From NCBI RefSeq assembly GCF_039555335.1, contig NC_092631.1, positions 3,811,501-3,875,500 on the forward strand: a stretch of 64,000 nt of DNA, given 5' to 3'. Positions 33,314 through 46,099 of the stretch are shown in pieces. Within the stretch, counting starts at the first letter, position 1. Every line of letters starts with the position of its first letter. The notes under the pieces are model-generated. The model had not been told where the DNA came from, did no database searches, and worked only from the letters and a program-made list of their open reading frames with translations. The stretch is from Amphiura filiformis (Eukaryota; Echinodermata; Ophiuroidea; Amphilepidida; Amphiuridae). A program made the position numbers and the translations under genes.

Positions 33314-35417
33314 GGTCAATTCCAGCGAAAGCGGGACAAAATTCTCTCTATGTTAACTTTCCACTTTAAAATGTCATTAATAAAGGAAATCACGTTATTG
33401 ATGGAGCATATCATGTCACGTCCAATGTGCTCTCTTTGTGCATATAGGCCTTTACTAGCAAGTCATACCAGGGGACAAGTTATGATAGCTTACATGAATT
33501 GGCGTTACCCACGAATTCAAAGATAAAGCACCATATATGTCATTGAATGTCCTTCAATCAAAATGAAATTATTACCGTTAGAAAGACGTTTGCATGATCT
33601 CTCATCATATGTAAAACGATTGAATTCCACCAAAGTTTGTGGACTCTAGAGGCCATTAAGTCAATTTGGCTAATAATTTTGTTACCCGCGTATCAAAAAT
33701 AAAATGATCGTTCTGAAAAATGTTAAGTGAATATGCCATAAATGACTATATCATGAAACGAAGTTTCGTTCTATAATTCTGAGGTCCAAGTGATTATTTT
33801 ATTCAAATACGTTTTACCCATAAAATTCCATAAAATCAAATTTGACGTTACCCACGTATCAACTGTTACCCACGAGTCCAGCAAATATAATTGCCATAAC
33901 TTAAATTAACATTTAATGACTTTGGACACTGAATTTAGTTTGACAAGCGCTTAAAATTGTAAATCGTAAAAATACGTTCACCGCTTTAAAAAGAATCTAC
34001 GACGGTTTAAACTTTTGTTACCCACGAATCCCGAATAGATGCTAACCTTGAAAAATAAGGAGATTGTTTATTTTAAGTTTAAATCAGCACATATTCAAGC
34101 CATGGGTATGCTATAATTTTGACAGTACTTACAGTTTATATACCTAAGAAACGCAAACCCCAAACGGTACTATAGTACTTATAGCTTTACCCACGAATTC
34201 GGCGTTACCCACGAATCCAAGGATTTACTCGTAAATTATATGTTTCTTATGCATCTTAACATTTTGAAAACATGCGAAATAGGTTCCAAAACAGTCCTGT
34301 TTAATAGCGTCCTCTTGAAGGTATACTGAAGCTGCATCATGAAGTTTTGATTGATTATCCTAAATTACCATTTTTGGGTAAATGCAATTGGTTAGAGAAA
34401 CGGGAATCATTGAAACACAATGGAGGAATAACCGCATGGTGGTTTCCAACCTTCTGTAATATTTTCTATTTTGCCGCTTACCAATACATACCTTCAAATA
34501 TGTGTTACCCACGAACATTTTGGTTACCCACGAATCCCTACTTAAATTATAGTTAACAATGTATTGATAGTGTTTTAGTTCATAGGAACTGTCAAACACG
34601 AGTTAATAGAATATTGCTGCATGAAAATATGGAATGATTTTACTAAAATAATAATATAAAACTGTTAGCTCTGTCTATTTGAATTTGGCAACTTCATTAT
34701 TCTCAAAATGTTTATACCCAAAATGCCATAATGATCCATTCTAAATATTCCATGTAGTCTGTATTTTGATTAAAATTCATTTTAGTGCCATTGCAGCCTG
34801 AATTATTGACATACGGAAAAGTATTTTTTATTTTTATTTAAAAAAAATTAATAGGAATTGCTATTTTCCAGACGCTGTTACCCACGAATCCATCCGAGAT
34901 CCTCATCCTGCGTCGAGATACAAAATCTAACTTTATATTTATATGAAGCATTTATTCTAATCTTTCGAAATAATACAGTAATGTTAAATGACAGCCACTT
35001 TGGAAAAAGTTCGAAGAATTGACACAATCTTAACTGTACACCTGGTTCTTTCTTAAAATTTGTAATAACCAAAATATTTCTTTGTAGATATATGTAATAA
35101 AATTCTATTTTACGTTCAAAGTCTTCACCGATTTCTAGTGTATATGAGTCACACATAAAATATTGAAAGATATTAAAGAAAGTGAAATTTTATGGCGTAC
35201 AACAGGTGAAAAATGCTTGAATTCGTGGGTAACATGCATATGCGCATTTAACACTTTATTTGGTCTAGCAAGAAAAGTTAGTTTTCAATCCGATGGCACT
35301 TCCACCTGATGATTCACTAGACATGATCGTCTCATTTGATAAGTCTAGAATTGAAAAGAAAAACATTTTCAAAATGGCCCCAGAGAGAATTTTGGCCCGC
35401 TTTGGCTGGAATTGACC
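33314..35417. mobile_element. 2.1-kb TIR element with reiterated TTACCCACGAATC motif
   Basis: The ends are inverted (GGTCAATTCCAGCGAAAGCG against GGTCAATTCCAGCCAAAGCG, similarity running about 36 bases). TTAT on both sides may be a target duplication. Between them the motif TTACCCACGAATC, exact or nearly so, occurs ten times on the plus strand (33505, 33682, 33848, 33866, 34018, 34187, 34205, 34505, 34524, 34878) and once inverted at 35221. No protein-coding frame was recognised. Confidence 0.65.
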
Positions 35418-35749
35418 TTATACATTGTGTAACCCGACATTTAAATGTTATTAAAATAACATAATAAAAGTTTTAAGAACATTTGTGTGTTGCTGGGATA
35501 TATCGGTATATCTGATGATGGTGACTATTTAATTTGTCAATGTTTCTTTTGTGCAATAATCAACCATGAAGAAATAAAAAGTAATAAAGAAAAAAATTAA
35601 TGTGAAAACAAAGGTATGCTTGTGTTCAACTTACTTTGTGTGCTATTTTGATGGTCACTCTTGACACCCCTGTCATCTTGTGCTTAAGTTAAATTGCTTT
35701 AAATTGCGATTTCCCGAAAAAAATACGCAAAAAATATCTTTTTAAAAAA

Positions 35750-36091
35750 AGTTACAGACCCTAAATTTCTTGTTGTTCAAGGTTGGAACCAGAGAAAAAT
35801 TACTATTTTAAAAAAAAGCTAAAGGTTCTGAGGTTTTTTATTCAAAGATGGATAAAGTTATTACTGTTGCTTCTATTGAACAGCCAGGGACATATTGAAT
35901 TTTAATTCAATATGTCCCTGGCTTAACATGCATTGCTAGCTGTTCAATAGAAGCAAAAGTAATTAAAATGTACAACTTTATCCAGCTTTGAATAAAAACC
36001 TCAGAACTTTTATTTTATTTATTTATTTTTTCAAATAGCAGTTTTTCTCTGGTTTCAACCTTGAATAACAAGAAATTTAGGGTCTATAACT
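35750..36091. mobile_element. Foldback element with perfect 20-bp central palindrome
   Basis: The arms carry AGACCCTAAATTTCTTGTT, CTCAGAACCTTT-like and GCTTCTATTGAACAGC blocks in inverted order over ~150 bases each. The centre, 35882-35923, is a perfect 20-bp inverted repeat with a 2-base loop. Confidence 0.75.
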
Positions 36092-36498
36092 TTATAATAA
36101 AAATGCAATTAATTTTTTGGGTTTTTTTTTTGTTTGAAAAATTGCACTTTGCACCCAAGAAACGCAATTGCGGCCGCGAATACCGCGATCGCGTTTTCCT
36201 CCGGTGCTAAATACAAGACTGCCCCACCCCAACCCTTAACTCCGTAAACGAGGACTGGACTCAAGTCTAGCAAGTTGCACCCTATTCGGTAATTGTGCCC
36301 AAATACGGTTCATTTTTTACATGTAACCTTTTTATGGAACACCTTGTATTTCTACCGTCTCTTGCATCTGTGCTTTGAATCCTCTAGAAAATGCGCTATA
36401 TAGATTCAAAATTTATACTAAAGATCATAACTCATACATTTAGTATTTACATGCTATGAAGTGTTAATGCAAGTTTTTTACGAGAGAAAAAAAGTTAT

Positions 36499-37740
36499 TA
36501 CTGTCTGTTCATTTATTTATACTGTCTGTATTTTTAAAATATTTGAAAAAATAAAAAATTGTGGTCAAAGTCATCAAAGAAAAGTGTTAACACAGCCTTA
36601 GACCCAACGTGATTCATACTTTTCAAATTCCGAAGTTCAATTTGAAACCCCATTTCTTTTTAATGTTGGTTTTTTCCGCGATATTTTTATAACAAGCCGT
36701 AGAATGTCGGGTACCATAAACTTTTTTGAATCAATCCATTTAGTGCAATGGGGACGATTGTCATAGATGCGCTGAGATAGTATTTATGCGACCATCAGCA
36801 TCAGAAAGTATTGTCCAGCAAAATAGCTATAGGCCTATTTTCGTGTTGAAACCCCGCTGTTGAAACATTACGTTATTATAAAAATGTGAAGATGAACTAA
36901 GGTTTTCAGAATAGGCCCAGCTTATATAAATACATTCCTTGCTTATTTATTTATTTATTTATTACCCGGTACATTTTATTTATTGTGTGGATGTGTCCGA
37001 GAAGGTGCGAGTCGAGGCCTGTTATAAAACTACCGTCCACATTTATTTTCAATTCGTTATTTCGTTTTGTTTACTTGAATACAAACTATGAGAAGATTTG
37101 GAAACAAAAGAACTTTTGTACAAGAAAATATTATTTAAAACAATGACTTAGGATACAGAAAACAATTCTTATAAAATCACTGTATCAGAAAATGTCAAGC
37201 AAATGCTGATATTCTTGGGAAAGAATGGTGGTATTAAACAAAAATTCAATTACATTGTATCGATGAAACCAGTCGAAATCCATAATTTTAATGTCATTTA
37301 GGAAAAATAAAAATAATGCTCGGAATAATGTTATGCATAAAACCATGGAAGAAAACGTAATCGCGCACACCTCACGGAGTTTCACCTAATTTAGTACAAC
37401 AAAAATCGGTGGACCATCATAGCACCTATAGACCCTATCCAATAACCGGAACCGGTTTTGTTTTGCTAAATTCGATAGGATCTATGCCCTAAGTTGAGAA
37501 TGGACCGTCCCACTCGATTTGTGAAAGGGTCGCGAACGCTTTTGGTGGACCCAAGTAACTGCCTAAAATGAGGCAAAATTGAAAATGGGGTTTTAAATTG
37601 AACTTTGGAACTTGAAAAGTGTAAATCACGTTGGGTCTAAGGCTGTGCCAACACTTTTCTTTGATGAGTTTGACCACAATTTTTTATTTTTTTCAAATAT
37701 CTTAAAAATACAAGAATCTAAGTTAATTGAACAGACAGTA
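36499..37740. mobile_element. 1.24-kb TIR element (TACTGTCTGTTCA)
   Basis: Inverted arms of roughly 160 bases carry AAGAAAAGTGTT, CCTTAGACCCAACGTGATT and GAAGTTCAATTT blocks. They flank about 0.9 kb with no recognisable product. Confidence 0.7.
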
Positions 37741-38236
37741 GGTAGCACCAGGATTTTTCCTTCATGGTGGGTGATGTGGATTTTAGTGCGAACTCCCTAA
37801 AATTTGGCACTTTTGGTCTAAGATTAAAATTTTCCTGATAAATTGTGAGTGGGTAAAAAGCCCAAGATTGAGGAAGGGATGCTCCAATGCCCCCTGTAAC
37901 GCCACCACTTGTATAATTACTGCAGTGGCATGCACAGAATTTCATGCATGAAATGGTTGATGCCATATTCCCCCTAACTGATCTAAATAAAAGCACTGTG
38001 TGCGAAAGCCTTGGCGTGAAGTCTTTACGATGGGGTCCTGGGGCACCTTAGGGCCCGGGCCAGGAAATTCATGCCCGGGATTTTGAGGGTAAGCATGGTA
38101 AGGGTGTGTTCAGAAATGGAAATGGTGGTTCAGAGAATCTGGCACAAAAATACTGACCCCCTTACAGAGCAGAAAAATATGCCACTGTATACACATCCAG
38201 ATTCTCAATTATGGTGTACCACCAAGTGGTACACCA

Positions 38237-38649
38237 TTAAAGGGAGTCTCCGGTAATCACAACATTATGCCTTATATGTTAATAAAATAATTATCAAGCA
38301 CGAATCACATGGTTTTATTTAAAACAAACTCATATTGACCATAAAAACGAATAAAAACAGTCAGATCTCAACACGCGATATTCAAAATTCCCACACCGAA
38401 ATTGTCTGAGTGCAATGACGTAATGGTTATTTGTGCTCAATTGTTGTCAGCCTTCATTACAGGGACATCATTGCACTCGACAATTTTGGCGCCCGGGAAT
38501 TTTGAATATCGCGTGTTGAGAGACGGATGTTTTTATTTGTTTTATGGCCACTATGAGTTTGTTTTAAATAAAACCACATGATTCGTGCTTGATAATTATT
38601 TTTCTTACATATAAGGCATAATGTTGTGATTACCGGAGATTCCCTTTAA
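38237..38649. mobile_element. Foldback with TTAAAGGGAGTCTCCGG ends
   Basis: Long inverted arms (TAATCACAACATTATGCC, GATAATTATTT-type and AACACGCGATATTCAAAATT blocks) meet around 38440. TTAA lies at each end. Confidence 0.75.
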
Positions 38650-39524
38650 GAAATTGGATGTGTAGCAGGGTTTTCTTTATGCTTAAAAGTGGGTTTTTTT
38701 ATCCCTTCCAACTACACACTTTACCCCCTCAAATGCTTTTAAAAATTTAGATTTGGAGTTTTTTTACCCCTTCAGGAAAAAGCTTAAAGAAAACCCTGAT
38801 GTGCAGATCTGTAATAACTAGACTAAAGCTACAGGGAGTATCAAAATGATTGGTACCCATATTATCCAATGATTATGGCCAAGACTGCCACATCAAAATG
38901 CAGCATAACATCCACCTTATTTGTAGATCTATGTGATAAAGGGTCATAAACCTATGAATTGTAGTCTTTTGAAGCTGATCTAATGCTGAATTTGGAAGAA
39001 ACAGGCATTTGATACACCCTGTACAACAACGCTAAAACAAATCAACCAGTACAATTCTATTTATCAGTTTTCTTCACAGCTGTTTCTTTAATAATATATT
39101 CCTCACCATTTTGAACACACACACTGTATGTCAAACTTTCTTTACAAATATATTCTTACAAATCGGTGAAAATAAAGCTGTGGTAATTGGTTCAGGCAAA
39201 AACAGTTGTAGTTTCATTTACTTCTTAGAAAAGCCTAATTTTAGTCTTAAAATAGTGAAGTGGGTGTCAATCATCTAATGAACAGTGATTTCTGCACACA
39301 AAAATCCCAAGCAAGAGTAATTACACAAGCAACTTTGATTAAGTGATATACCTTTATGTTCTTTATAAAAACACAAATAATGTAAGCACCAAAACCTTTC
39401 TGGACCCCATTGTACAAACCCTTTAAAACTTTCAAAGTGCCCTCTGCAATTGGTTTGCAAATCTTGGTAATAGTGGTCCATGTTTAATTCAATCACACAC
39501 TCGGGAAATGTGCTCTTCCAGTTT

Positions 39525-39681
39525 AAGTCCATACACCTATGGAAGACATGGCCTTAATCCTAGTGTGAATTTCAAATGCAATTACCTGAATAGGTGACTC
39601 CATTTGAAATCTACATCCCTGTGGGGGAGATTCAGGATATGTCTTAAGGGGTGTATGTATTTCACTTGGAATAGCGCAATG
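39525..39681. mobile_element. MITE family 3, short type
   Basis: The core phrases CATTTGAAATCTACA and GGGGTGTATG...TTCACTTGGAATAG are shared with 45211-45391, 49447-49632, 54219-54404 and 57411-57595. Several overlapping open frames on both strands come from this repeat. Confidence 0.65.
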
Positions 39682-39919
39682 GCTGTTCCTGGTACAGTTG
39701 CAACTGTCACACACCTTGGGTTGCAAAAATATTTACAGCTCATTTTATGGATGCAATACTTGATCGCCAAAATTCCACCCCAAGAGTTAACAGACCAGGA
39801 ATCCTTTTACAGTGCATTTCAAGTCTACTTTTGCTTACATTCATCTGGAGTACAGATATAAAATCACAGAAAAGAAACAGCCAATTTTGTACTGGTTTGC
39901 AGATAATATTGACAAATTG

Positions 39920-40201
39920 GGCCATTCCATTTAAAATCCTCACGACCCCTGTGGAAGACTTTGAAAATATCTTCCACAGGGGGAGTATCAATTTCGAATG
40001 GCATTACCACATTAGGCAGTTCCATTTTAAATCCACACACCCTCTGAGAAAGATTCAATCTGAATCTTCTACAGTGCAAGGGTGGGTTTCAAATAGAGTT
40101 GCCTAATGTGCTAATTCCATTTGATATTCATACTCCCCCTGTGGAAGATATTTCCAAACCCTTCCACAGGTGGAGTGTGAACTTGAAATGGAATAACCCA
40201 A
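39920..40201. mobile_element. MITE family 3, long type
   Basis: Contains CCCCTGTGGAAGA and CTTCCACAGGGG modules in alternating orientation, with TGGAAT/ATTCCA ends. Related to 42429-42695 and 53503-53783. Confidence 0.65.
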
Positions 40202-40659
40202 CGCAAGGCCCATGGGCTTTGTTTTTCATTTTACACAACCCTGGTTTGATATCTCAATATGAATACTATAAGCTTATATCAATACATGTATGTGATTTTG
40301 TTCATCTGAATAATTTCATCAGCTACATGTACATGTATATAAATTACAAGTCAAAACCTATTTTTTAAAAATCTGAAATTTTGAACTAAAATAAAAATCC
40401 ATGCTGATGATAATATAATTTGTTTTTTAAGTTAATACTAATTGGGCAAGTGGGAAGACCAAACTCCTACAGTTTGATTACTTTTGATTATTCAAAAAAA
40501 TAAATGCAACAAATTATACATAATTAAAATCGCAAAGTACATTTCATGGAATTAGAATAAAATACATATTGATAAGAGAATACATAGAATATGACACTGG
40601 AATACAATAACGTAAAAAGAATAAAGAAACATTTTGAAGATTTCAGATGCAAAATGAAT

Positions 40660-41205
40660 ATATCGAGGGGTCAGTGACACAAATACGTAACTACATTTTT
40701 TGTGACAATGAGATTTTGATATCAAATTTTTCAGAAACATGAACACTTTCCAATAAACACATAGAAGTAACTCCATTTACAGACCTTCCAACCTACCGAA
40801 GTCGGAAAGAGGGACATTGTACATGTACACAAACCAGGTACCAACAAATTCAGACTTGAGGTGTGCAATACTGTCCGAATTCAGAGAAGGTTTTGCAGGT
40901 CTAAATTAATCACAATAGCTAGACTAAAGAGAATGCTATAGCATCATTTTAAAGTGTAATTTGCATCATTTTCTGGTGTTCTTACATTTAAATTTGCCAT
41001 CACTGAAATTTTCAGAAAGCAGGACTGTCCCTCTTTTTCATTTTGGAAAACCCCAAATGAGGGACAATCCCTCAAAATGAGGGACAGTTGGCAGGTCTGC
41101 ATTTACCACCCCATTGAAGTCAATGTGGATAATTATCTTATTAACTAATTTTTTTCAGAAGGGCTAAAATGGAGGTACATCTTTGTGTCACTGACCACTC
41201 GATAT
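40660..41205. mobile_element. TIR element (ATATCGAGGGGTCAGTGACA) with nested inner TIR
   Basis: The outer ends match over about 30 bases in inverted orientation. An inner pair (CAGACCTTCCAACC against TTGGCAGGTCTG) at about 40781-41100 marks a second element inserted within it. Confidence 0.65.
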
Positions 41206-41256
41206 GCTAAGTCTGCCTTGACAGTTTAGTATTGAAAAATTTTATATTTCTTCTGT

Positions 41257-41685
41257 CTTCACAAAAAGTAACACAGCTGTTATAAATACACCTATAGATT
41301 CAGAACTATTAATCATTTTAACAACATTTTAACACAGAACAGAGGATGGTTTATTTACGCACATTTTGATACCCCATTCCTCCAATGTCATTCAATATTA
41401 ACAACACAGTAGTGTTTTTAAAGAAAAATACCCAAATTAAAAAATTGCTGTTTACAGCGATCAATGGTTATTATGAAAGCATTGTGGCATTTAAAATCCA
41501 CCATTATCATCACGCTGAATTAAAAACACTTCTGTGTTGTTAATATCAAACGACATTGGATGTATGGGTTATCAAAATGCGCCTCAATGAACTACTACCC
41601 GTCTTTCTGTTACAATATTGTGAATACAATTAATAGTTCTGAAGCTATAGGCATATTTATAATGGCACAGTTACTTTTTGTGAAG
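41257..41685. mobile_element. Foldback (CTTCACAAAAAGTAAC ends)
   Basis: Inverted arms include TTCAGAACTATTAAT, GCACATTTTGATA and TTAACAACACAG blocks. About 430 bp, non-coding. Confidence 0.7.
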
Positions 41686-41807
41686 TCTTTCATGTAACAT
41701 ATTGTTTTGAAATCAACATGGGGTTTTTATACCAAGCTGTCATCCCTAATTTGGTATATCTGAGATATCTAAAAAAAAAATACATGAGGCAGCCTTTTGA
41801 TATCTCG

Positions 41808-41936
41808 TTGTTGGGCAGGAAAAACCTATGTACTTGTGGCCCCTGAACATGTTTAAAACAAAACTGCCAACAGATTACATCAGAGGTTTTGCTTTAAACA
41901 TGTTCAGGGGCCAGGAGGTTTTCCTGCCCAGCAACA
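41808..41936. mobile_element. MITE family 4, copy 1 (GTTGGGCAGGAAAA)
   Basis: Nearly palindromic: GGGCAGGAAAAACC, then GGCCCCTGAACATGTTTAAA, and the inverse. Copies 2 and 3 are at 45671-45814 and 59287-59404. Confidence 0.8.
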
Positions 41937-42059
41937 TTTTTTTTTGCATCTGAACTATTCATTTTGATCACAGAGCTATCATTAAAATAATATGCATTGA
42001 ATAAATATTCAAACATTGACTAAAATGACCCATTTGGACATCATGTTTCTGTCAAGATA

Positions 42060-42313
42060 ACTCTTTATCCCTATGGCACTAGTGGCCAAATTATCTGCCT
42101 CTAAGAACTACTTTGATTGGTTACAAAGAGGGCTATATCATCATGATCATGTATTTTAGCCAATCAGAGATATGGTAAGAATAGTCAAAAGAGCTGTCAG
42201 GTATTATTGCCAAGAATAAAGAAACCTCTATTTTGATTGGTTAATCCAACGATCATATCATGTAATTTACCAACCAGGGCCTCTGTAAGAAATGCAGTAG
42301 TACCCACAGAGTT
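42060..42313. mobile_element. MITE family 5, copy 1
   Basis: Shares the order CCAAATTATC...CTCTAAGAACT, GATTGGTTACAAAGAGGG, GCCAATCAGAGATATGGTAA and GCAGTAGTACCCACA with 48013-48246. The ends are inverted relative to each other. Confidence 0.65.
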
Positions 42314-42428
42314 AATGGATCAATGAAATCAAAATTTTGAGTAGACCATCAACATGATCAGGTAGATCTAATTACTCATGTCGGGGGACCAAAGTCTGGT
42401 TTTCCCAGACTGGTTGTTTCATTGACTG

Positions 42429-42695
42429 ATTGGGCTGCTATTCCTTTTAAAATCCACACTACCCCTGTGGAAGATTTTGGAAATATCTTCCACAAGGGGA
42501 GTATGTTTTTCAAATGTAATTAGTCAGGGTTAATCATTTTGAAACCCATAACCCCCTGTATTATGCCTTTACCTGTATTTCAAATGGAAGTTACCCAACT
42601 GTCTGTTCTATTCGAAACTCATACTCCCTCTGTGGAAGATATTTCCAAAATCTTCCAGAGGGGAAATTTTTAAAGATTTTAAATGGAACAGCCCA
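42429..42695. mobile_element. MITE family 3, long type
   Basis: ATTCCTTTTAAAATCCACAC at the left and TTTTAAATGGAACAGCCCA at the right, with CTGTGGAAGAT modules between. It is the closest relative of 53503-53783, in inverted orientation. Confidence 0.65.
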
Positions 42696-43398
42696 TTCTA
42701 CCTTCCAGGGTAGAAAATGGCATAAACAACTTTATACTCCCTCTTGTGCATGGTACTGGATTAGGGTAAAATACCCTTGCATCCATGATTAATATCTAAA
42801 CACACCACAAAAAGTAATTACCCCCCTTCATTACGAGACAATTAAGCAAAATTTTGCATCAAATTTTAAAACTGAAATAGCAAAAAGATACCCAGTTGCG
42901 TTCTGCAAATTTTGATGTCATAATAGCCAAAAATGTATTGTCATGACAACCCTTGGAATGAAAAAAGATGCAGATTTTAAAGTTGCGCCTAAACCCATTG
43001 AAAATGTTACTTTTGTTGCCTGCTCCTCACTGGTCACCGCGAGTCATCCTTGACCAATCATGTAGAGAATGTAATGGTACATCACTGGAGTAGCTTTTTA
43101 GTGCAACTTTTGATTTTGCATCTCTTTGCATTCAAAGAGTCACCATGGCCACAAATTTTGATGCGTACATTTTGAGTTATTGTCTCGTATTACAGCGGGT
43201 AATTACTATTTTGGGATGTGTTTATTTTGAATAAGTCAACATGAGTCCAGGTCTATACACACAAAAAATGGACACACGATTAATGGACACAACATCACCT
43301 GGTCAAAATAATCTTTTACACAAAATACATTATATACATGATAATAATTATTGATTATACAAATGTCCAGTTTGACAATGACCTGGTATATATAGTTT

Positions 43399-43657
43399 AG
43401 GCCAAAAAAAATAATGGTTTGTCTCAAAGCTCACGAGTGGTTTGAAAACAAATGCGAAATGCAATTTTTTTTTTTTTATTCCCGACTTTTTTCCTGGTAT
43501 TTGGAGGAAAAAATCTGATTTTCGCCGAATTTTTCTAGAAAAACTATAAAAAAAAATTTTTGAAATAAAAAAAAAATTTTGCATTTCTTTTTTTCCAAAT
43601 CTCACGAATTTACAAATGCGCGCGCGAGCTTTGAGACAAACCTTTTTTTTTTGGCCT
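43399..43657. mobile_element. Foldback (AGGCCAAAAAAAATAATGGT)
   Basis: TTTGTCTCAAAGCTC on the left is matched by GAGCTTTGAGACAAA on the right. The interior is A/T-run rich, so the frame read across it (Lys/Phe-rich) is not a gene. Confidence 0.75.
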
Positions 43658-44004
43658 TATCATAAAACAATTCAGAATTGTAACACAATCAAGTTAGAAA
43701 ATCATTTGATGCCCTAATATTATCTGAAGGAAATGCAGTGCTAAATGCCCATATAAATATGAATTTCATTTCCATCAATTTGGCAACATTTTAAAATATC
43801 TCCGACGTATAAAAGAACCTTACTGGGGCACAATTCAGCAATCAAATTAGCATGATTCATCATATACCAATTCATTTCTTTGACTGCAGCACCTACATAA
43901 AAAGTAAAATTAAGCAAATTATGCTGAACAGTAAATATACATCAATTGTCCTCTCATTTTCCACCAGGCCTTTCAAAATTACAAAATACAACGCCACATC
44001 TCAC

Positions 44005-44676
44005 TTAAGGGGTGGGGTATGAACGTTTGGACAGTATTTATTGTGAGACATTAGAGCACATCAGACATATCGAATTGCATTCTGAATCTGAAGAATGTCC
44101 TTCTGATATCAAATAATTTTGATTTTTTGAAATTAGCAATGTAATGCACATTTTATGGCAAATGATTAAAAATTGTTATTTTTGATATTTAACAGTACTC
44201 AAAGTAAACTTTATAAATCTGATGATTTATACTTAAAGTGTATGTAGGTGGGATGAAAACCCGACGATCAATTGAAAATTTTGACCTTTCAGTACTGAAG
44301 ATATGGATTTTTTTTCCCCAAAACACCAAAAAAAATTAGGTCTTTTTGGGAAAAAATCCATATCTTCAATATGAAACGTCAAAATTTTCAATTGACCGTC
44401 GGCTTTTCCTCCCAGCTACATACACTTTAAGAATATATCATTAGATTTATATAATTTACTTCGAGGACTGTTATATATCAAAATTTGAAAAATATCAAAT
44501 TTTTATAATTTGTCATAAAATTTGTATTATATTGTGATTTTCAAAAATGAAAATTATTTGATATCAGAAAGACATGCTTCAGTATTCAGAATGCAATTCG
44601 ATAGGTCTGAGGTGCTCTCATGTCCCACAAAAAATACTGTCTAAAACGCAATAAACGCTCATTCTAGATCCCTTAA
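44005..44676. mobile_element. TTAA-flanked foldback element, complete
   Basis: Two arms of about 330 bases in inverted orientation (GACAGTATTTATTGTGAGAC, TCGAATTGCATTCTGAAT, TACATACACTTTAA) are flanked by TTAA on both sides, the target site used by piggyBac-type transposases. Solo arms occur at 4330 and 20640. Confidence 0.75.
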
Positions 44677-45210
44677 GGGCTCATATTGAAATACCCTACC
44701 ATGTTTTCACACAGAAAGAAGGCAGGATTCCCCTCGCTAAGCGCGCGCCTCAGGAAAGCTTGGTCATAAAAGCGGATGGATTATATGCATCAGTGATACA
44801 CCCTGCCCAGGATTTTAACAAAAGAAGGCTAGCACAGGAAAGCTGCAGGATGGCGCACACCTTAAGGGAATTTCAATATGAACCCTAAGGGATGATACTT
44901 TTCTTGCACCAAACTGGCATTACCAAGTAATAGTATTCAATTACCCATTGTTGCTATATGGACCCAACAAATTCAATGAACACAAAAGTACTGAGACTAC
45001 ATTCTTTATCACATGATAAATATCAATGATTTTGCCTGTACATTTTTCTTACAGAGACCAATTTTCAATGATTCAGTAAAATTTATCCCGTCGGCATAAC
45101 CCATGTCCAATTGTACCGGCCATCATTCTCATTTGCTGACTAGCACACTGCAAGCAAAGAATGATGGTGATAAAATAGGAAATAATTAATGTTCCATGCG
45201 ATACAAAAAC

Positions 45211-45391
45211 AGCAATTTCATTTGAAATCCATACACCCCTATGATATAAACTTAATCTCTCAGAAAGAGGGTTGTAGATTTCAAATGGAGTCATCCAGTC
45301 AGGTAACCCATTTGAAATACACATTCCCTATGCGGGAGATTAAGGTCATGCCTTCCATAAGGGGTGTATGGATTTCATCTGGAGAAGTCTA
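45211..45391. mobile_element. MITE family 3, short type
   Basis: Contains TTTCATTTGAAATCCATACA and GGGGTGTATGGATTTCATCT; same organisation as 49447-49632. Confidence 0.6.
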
Positions 45392-45670
45392 ATGTTTGTT
45401 CTGTTGATGAGTTTGTTACAATCATTGACACTTTCATTACAAGTAATTTCTTCTTTCATTATCACCATTACATATTTTTTCCATTTGATAAATCATTGCA
45501 ATATTCTGATATATTCTTCTAGTGCAAATTACTTTGCACTTTCTGGACCTATGTAAGGATACCGTTACTGAAAATCTGGGGTTGATATCCATACAGATGT
45601 TGTTCAAATGACTTTTAATCCAATTAATATGTTCTCAAAAGCATTTGTATGTTAAATGATAAAACATTTT

Positions 45671-45814
45671 GTCACTGGGCAGGAAAAACCTCATATGTAC
45701 TTTTGGCCCTTGAACATGAATAAAGCCTTGTAGGTGTAGAATTTATATTGAAGAGTTTGCTTCATCCATGTTCAAGGGCCTAATGTACATACGAGGTTTT
45801 TCCCGCCCAGTGAC
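45671..45814. mobile_element. MITE family 4, copy 2 (GTCACTGGGCAGG)
   Basis: Inverted ends GTCACTGGGC/GCCCAGTGAC and inner GGCCCTTGAACATG match copies 1 and 3. Confidence 0.8.
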
Positions 45815-46099
45815 GATTTTTGAATGAAAGAAAACATCTTGGAATTGGAAGCTGTTATTTTATAATGGGCTAATTTATCCTCTTTTTGTGTAACAAAAAA
45901 GCTTTTAGAATGACAAACTGTTACGGAGCAGTGTGAAAGAAATTGTCGTTGGATTTTAAAAGTATTTAGAACACACACCTGCTGGGGTACCCATTGCTTT
46001 ACCAACCAAATTAACAGCAGCACAGCGCAAGTTACAGGCATGGGGCATTCATTTCCCCTATATGCCCACTGGTTTGGGCTTTAACTCTAAAAATAAAAC

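Larger units (their letters stand above)
30768..35489. mobile_element. MITE family 2 copy split by two later insertions
   Basis: Three pieces, 30768-30826, 33226-33313 and 35418-35489, together follow the order of the intact copy at 25768-26123. They run from CCCAGCAACGTTTTA at the left end to TGTGTTGCTGGG at the right. The gaps are filled by the elements 30849-33225 and 33314-35417, so this copy is older than both. Confidence 0.65.

Noticed and set aside
33505-34890. TTACCCACGAATC motif as telomere-like or centromeric satellite
   Set aside because: Motif copies are far apart with unrelated DNA between and sit within inverted ends. Neither telomeric (TTAGGG-type) nor a contiguous satellite.
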